A stretch of DNA of 64,000 nt from an uncultured Nitrospirota bacterium (lineage in GTDB: Bacteria; CG2-30-53-67), in the NCBI GenBank assembly GCA_947259355.1, contig CAMYMF010000001.1, forward strand, positions 52,966 through 116,965, read 5' to 3'. The first letter of the stretch is position 1, and each line of letters opens with the position of its first letter. Positions 62,616 to 64,000 of the stretch are shown here, in pieces. Both the position numbers and the translations under genes were made by a program. Under the pieces are notes generated by a model. That model was given only the letters and a program-made list of their open reading frames with translations, had not been told where the DNA came from and ran no database searches.

Positions 62616-62891
62616 ATGCCCAAGTACATCATCGAAAGAGAAATCCCCGGCGCGGGGAACCTGGGTGCGGCGGATCTCCAAGGGATCTCCCAGAAATCGT
62701 GTGGCGTGCTGCAGAAACTGGGCCCCGAGATACAGTGGGTCGAGAGTTTCGTCACCAACGATAAGGTCTACTGCGTCTATATTGCCCCGGATGAGGCAAT
62801 GATTAAGGCCCACGCCCAGCAGGGCGGGTTCCCCGCCGATGCGGTCCATGAAGTGAAGGGGATCATCGACCCGACCACTGCCGAGTCGTGA
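62616..62891 (+). CDS. DUF4242-type small protein
   Basis: A 91-residue protein: MPKYIIEREIPGAGNL at the start, then QKSCGVLQKLGPEIQWVES, VYCVYIAPDEAMIKAHAQ and GGFPADAVHEVKGIIDPTT. This matches the DUF4242 family of ferredoxin-fold proteins, some of which bind nickel (SCO4226-like). GGAG precedes ATG 62616. It lies between the SHOCT-type protein and a PQQ dehydrogenase, possibly in their operon. Confidence 0.85.
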   Translation: MPKYIIEREIPGAGNLGAADLQGISQKSCGVLQKLGPEIQWVESFVTNDKVYCVYIAPDEAMIKAHAQQGGFPADAVHEVKGIIDPTTAES

Positions 62892-62962
62892 GAAGATGGG
62901 TGACACGAAGAATTTGGCTTTGGCACTATGGGTGCGATCCAAAACCCGGAAACTTCATCGTA

Positions 62963-62991
62963 TTGACATAGTCCGCTTGGCGGCATAACAG
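62963..62991 (+). promoter_or_regulatory. Predicted distal promoter of the PQQ dehydrogenase gene
   Basis: TTGACA (62963-62968) and TAACAG (62986-62991), spacer 17 bp. Confidence 0.45.
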
Positions 62992-63034
62992 ATAAAACCC
63001 GCAAATAGGACTATAAGAATTTCAAATAATTAAG

Positions 63035-63063
63035 TTGACACATGTTGGATCGTGTGGTACAAA
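63035..63063 (+). promoter_or_regulatory. Predicted proximal promoter of the PQQ dehydrogenase gene
   Basis: TTGACA (63035-63040) and TACAAA (63058-63063), spacer 17 bp, 72 bp after the distal one; tandem promoters suggest strong or conditional expression. Confidence 0.5.
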
Positions 63064-63175
63064 CAAGATCTTTCCGTGCATTTTCATTGAGTTCCACTGG
63101 AATCTCCTTCGAGGAGTTCCTTGTCTTCATTTAACTTTGATCTCCTTCGCGTGAGGGGAGAAAGGGGGAGCAGGC

Positions 63176-64000
63176 ATGAACCGAGCAAGGTACCAATTGA
63201 CGCACAGCCGGGGACTTTTGGGAGCGGTGATCCTGACGCCCCTCCTGGTGTTCGCCTTGGGTTCAACGGCGCAGGCGGGTGGCACTGTGACCGAGGCGGA
63301 CTGTCTGAACGACGCGAAGACGGTGGAAGACGTGACCACCTACGGTATGGGGCCCCACATTCAACGCTACAGCCCGCTCAAGCAAATCAACAAGAAGTCT
63401 GTGAAAAAGCTGGCGCCGGCCTGGACGTTGTCCTACGGAGCCGAAAAGCAGCGGGGCCAGGAGGCCCAGCCGGTGGTTCATGACGGCCAGATCTTCGTGA
63501 CGGCTTCCTACTCCCGGGTCTTCGCCGCCGATGCGAGGACTGGCGAAGAGCTGTGGGAATACAATCACCGGTTGCCGGAGGGAATTCTGCCGTGCTGCGA
63601 TGTGATCAACCGCGGGTGCGCCTTGTACGACAACCTCGTGATCTTCGGGACGCTCGACGCACAGTTGGTGGCCCTCGACCGTAATACGGGCAAAGTGGTC
63701 TGGAAGGTGAAAACGGATGACTATAAGGCGGGCGTCTCCATTACCATGGCCCCGTTCATTACGAAGGGCGGCAAGGTGATGGTGAGCAACGCCGGCAGCG
63801 AGTTCGGCGCCGTCGGCTGGGTCAAGGCCTATGATGCCAAGACCGGCAGGAACATTTGGGAACGCCCGGTCATCGAGGGCCACATGGGCACTCTCAACGG
63901 GAAGCCGAACGGGATCACCGGCAAGACAAATGCCACCTGGCCCGGGGATCCCTGGAAGACCGGTGGCGGCTGCCCCTGGAATCAGGGGAGCTATGATCCC
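63176..64000 (+). CDS. PQQ-dependent alcohol dehydrogenase, cut by window edge
   Basis: The first 275 residues of a periplasmic quinoprotein alcohol dehydrogenase; the gene continues past the right edge. Signal peptide ends near AQAG (about 36). Beta-propeller blade motifs appear: [34 protein letters not shown] and [14 protein letters not shown]. The vicinal Cys pair that contacts PQQ is Cys140-Cys141 in [11 protein letters not shown]. The usual calcium/lanthanide region ends with [13 protein letters not shown], where an extra Cys replaces a common Ala. GGGGGAG precedes ATG 63176. It should oxidise an alcohol and reduce a cytochrome c. The Ca/Ln-selecting residues lie beyond the window. Confidence 0.9.
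   Translation, partial: MNRARYQLTHSRGLLGAVILTPLLVFALGSTAQAGGTVTEADCLNDAKTVEDVTTYGMGPHIQRYSPLKQINKKSVKKLAPAWTLSYGAEKQRGQEAQPVVHDGQIFVTASYSRVFAADARTGEELWEYNHRLPEGILPCCDVINRGCALYDNLVIFGTLDAQLVALDRNTGKVVWKVKTDDYKAGVSITMAPFITKGGKVMVSNAGSEFGAVGWVKAYDAKTGRNIWERPVIEGHMGTLNGKPNGITGKTNATWPGDPWKTGGGCPWNQGSYDP

Noticed and set aside
1..64000. Sigma-54 promoter for the NtrC-type regulator
   Set aside because: No TGGCAC-N5-TTGC match was noticed in intergenic DNA; this was a reading by eye, not a scored scan.

Overview
The window is about 60% G+C chromosomal DNA from a Gram-negative bacterium. Multihaem cytochromes, HybA/HybB-type redox subunits, CarD, an NtrC-type regulator, a TPR-rich proteome and an LsrF-like aldolase point to the Desulfobacterota (former Deltaproteobacteria) or a near relative. 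A PQQ-dependent alcohol dehydrogenase, a cytochrome c6-like protein, a FadL-family channel and a porin indicate an outer membrane and some oxidant-linked respiration. The lineage is inferred from gene content only. No rRNA, tRNA, CRISPR array or prophage was recognised.

Layout. 1-2.3 kb: trpE-trpG on the minus strand (trpG runs off the left edge). 2.3-9.7 kb: a ferritin-like protein, divergent rmuC and dinB, an anchored protein, nadB with a c6-like cytochrome, and two small genes. 9.8-14.5 kb: a large multi-sensor histidine kinase and its sigma-54 activator. 14.5-20.1 kb: a three-gene minus-strand operon headed by a 1264-residue TPR protein. 20.5-25.1 kb: carD, a class II aldolase, an EamA transporter, and an LsrF-like aldolase paired with a zinc dehydrogenase.

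25.4-35.9 kb is the most striking region. A histidine kinase with a CHRCH haem-attachment motif in its sensor part, a NarL-type regulator, an M56-like membrane peptidase and an anchored protein lie directly upstream of a seven-gene electron-transfer operon. That operon encodes two related small membrane proteins, a 4-5-haem cytochrome, a Tat-exported four-cluster ferredoxin subunit, an NrfD/HybB quinone subunit, a 13-haem anchored cytochrome and a cytochrome b. It looks like a quinol:periplasmic-cytochrome oxidoreductase, similar in layout to Geobacter Cbc complexes but with its own composition.

36-48.4 kb: a YbaK-type deacylase, Hsp20, a diguanylate cyclase, propionyl-CoA synthetase, a YeiH-type transporter, an ABC exporter, a CapA-family protein, pirin and a Tat-exported rubrerythrin-like protein. 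48.6-53.3 kb: cobO, a broken metF, and a THI5-like / hypothetical / CobW-type GTPase trio bounded by a roughly 70-bp inverted repeat. 53.5-64 kb: envelope and periplasmic functions: a FadL channel, a di-iron protein, secreted proteins, ExbB/ExbD, a frameshifted porin, a SHOCT-type protein, a DUF4242-type protein and the start of a PQQ alcohol dehydrogenase.

A dispersed element with terminal repeats reading TAGCCCGAATATTGCATGA occurs three times complete and once as a fragment, always between genes. It behaves like a MITE with TA target sites.
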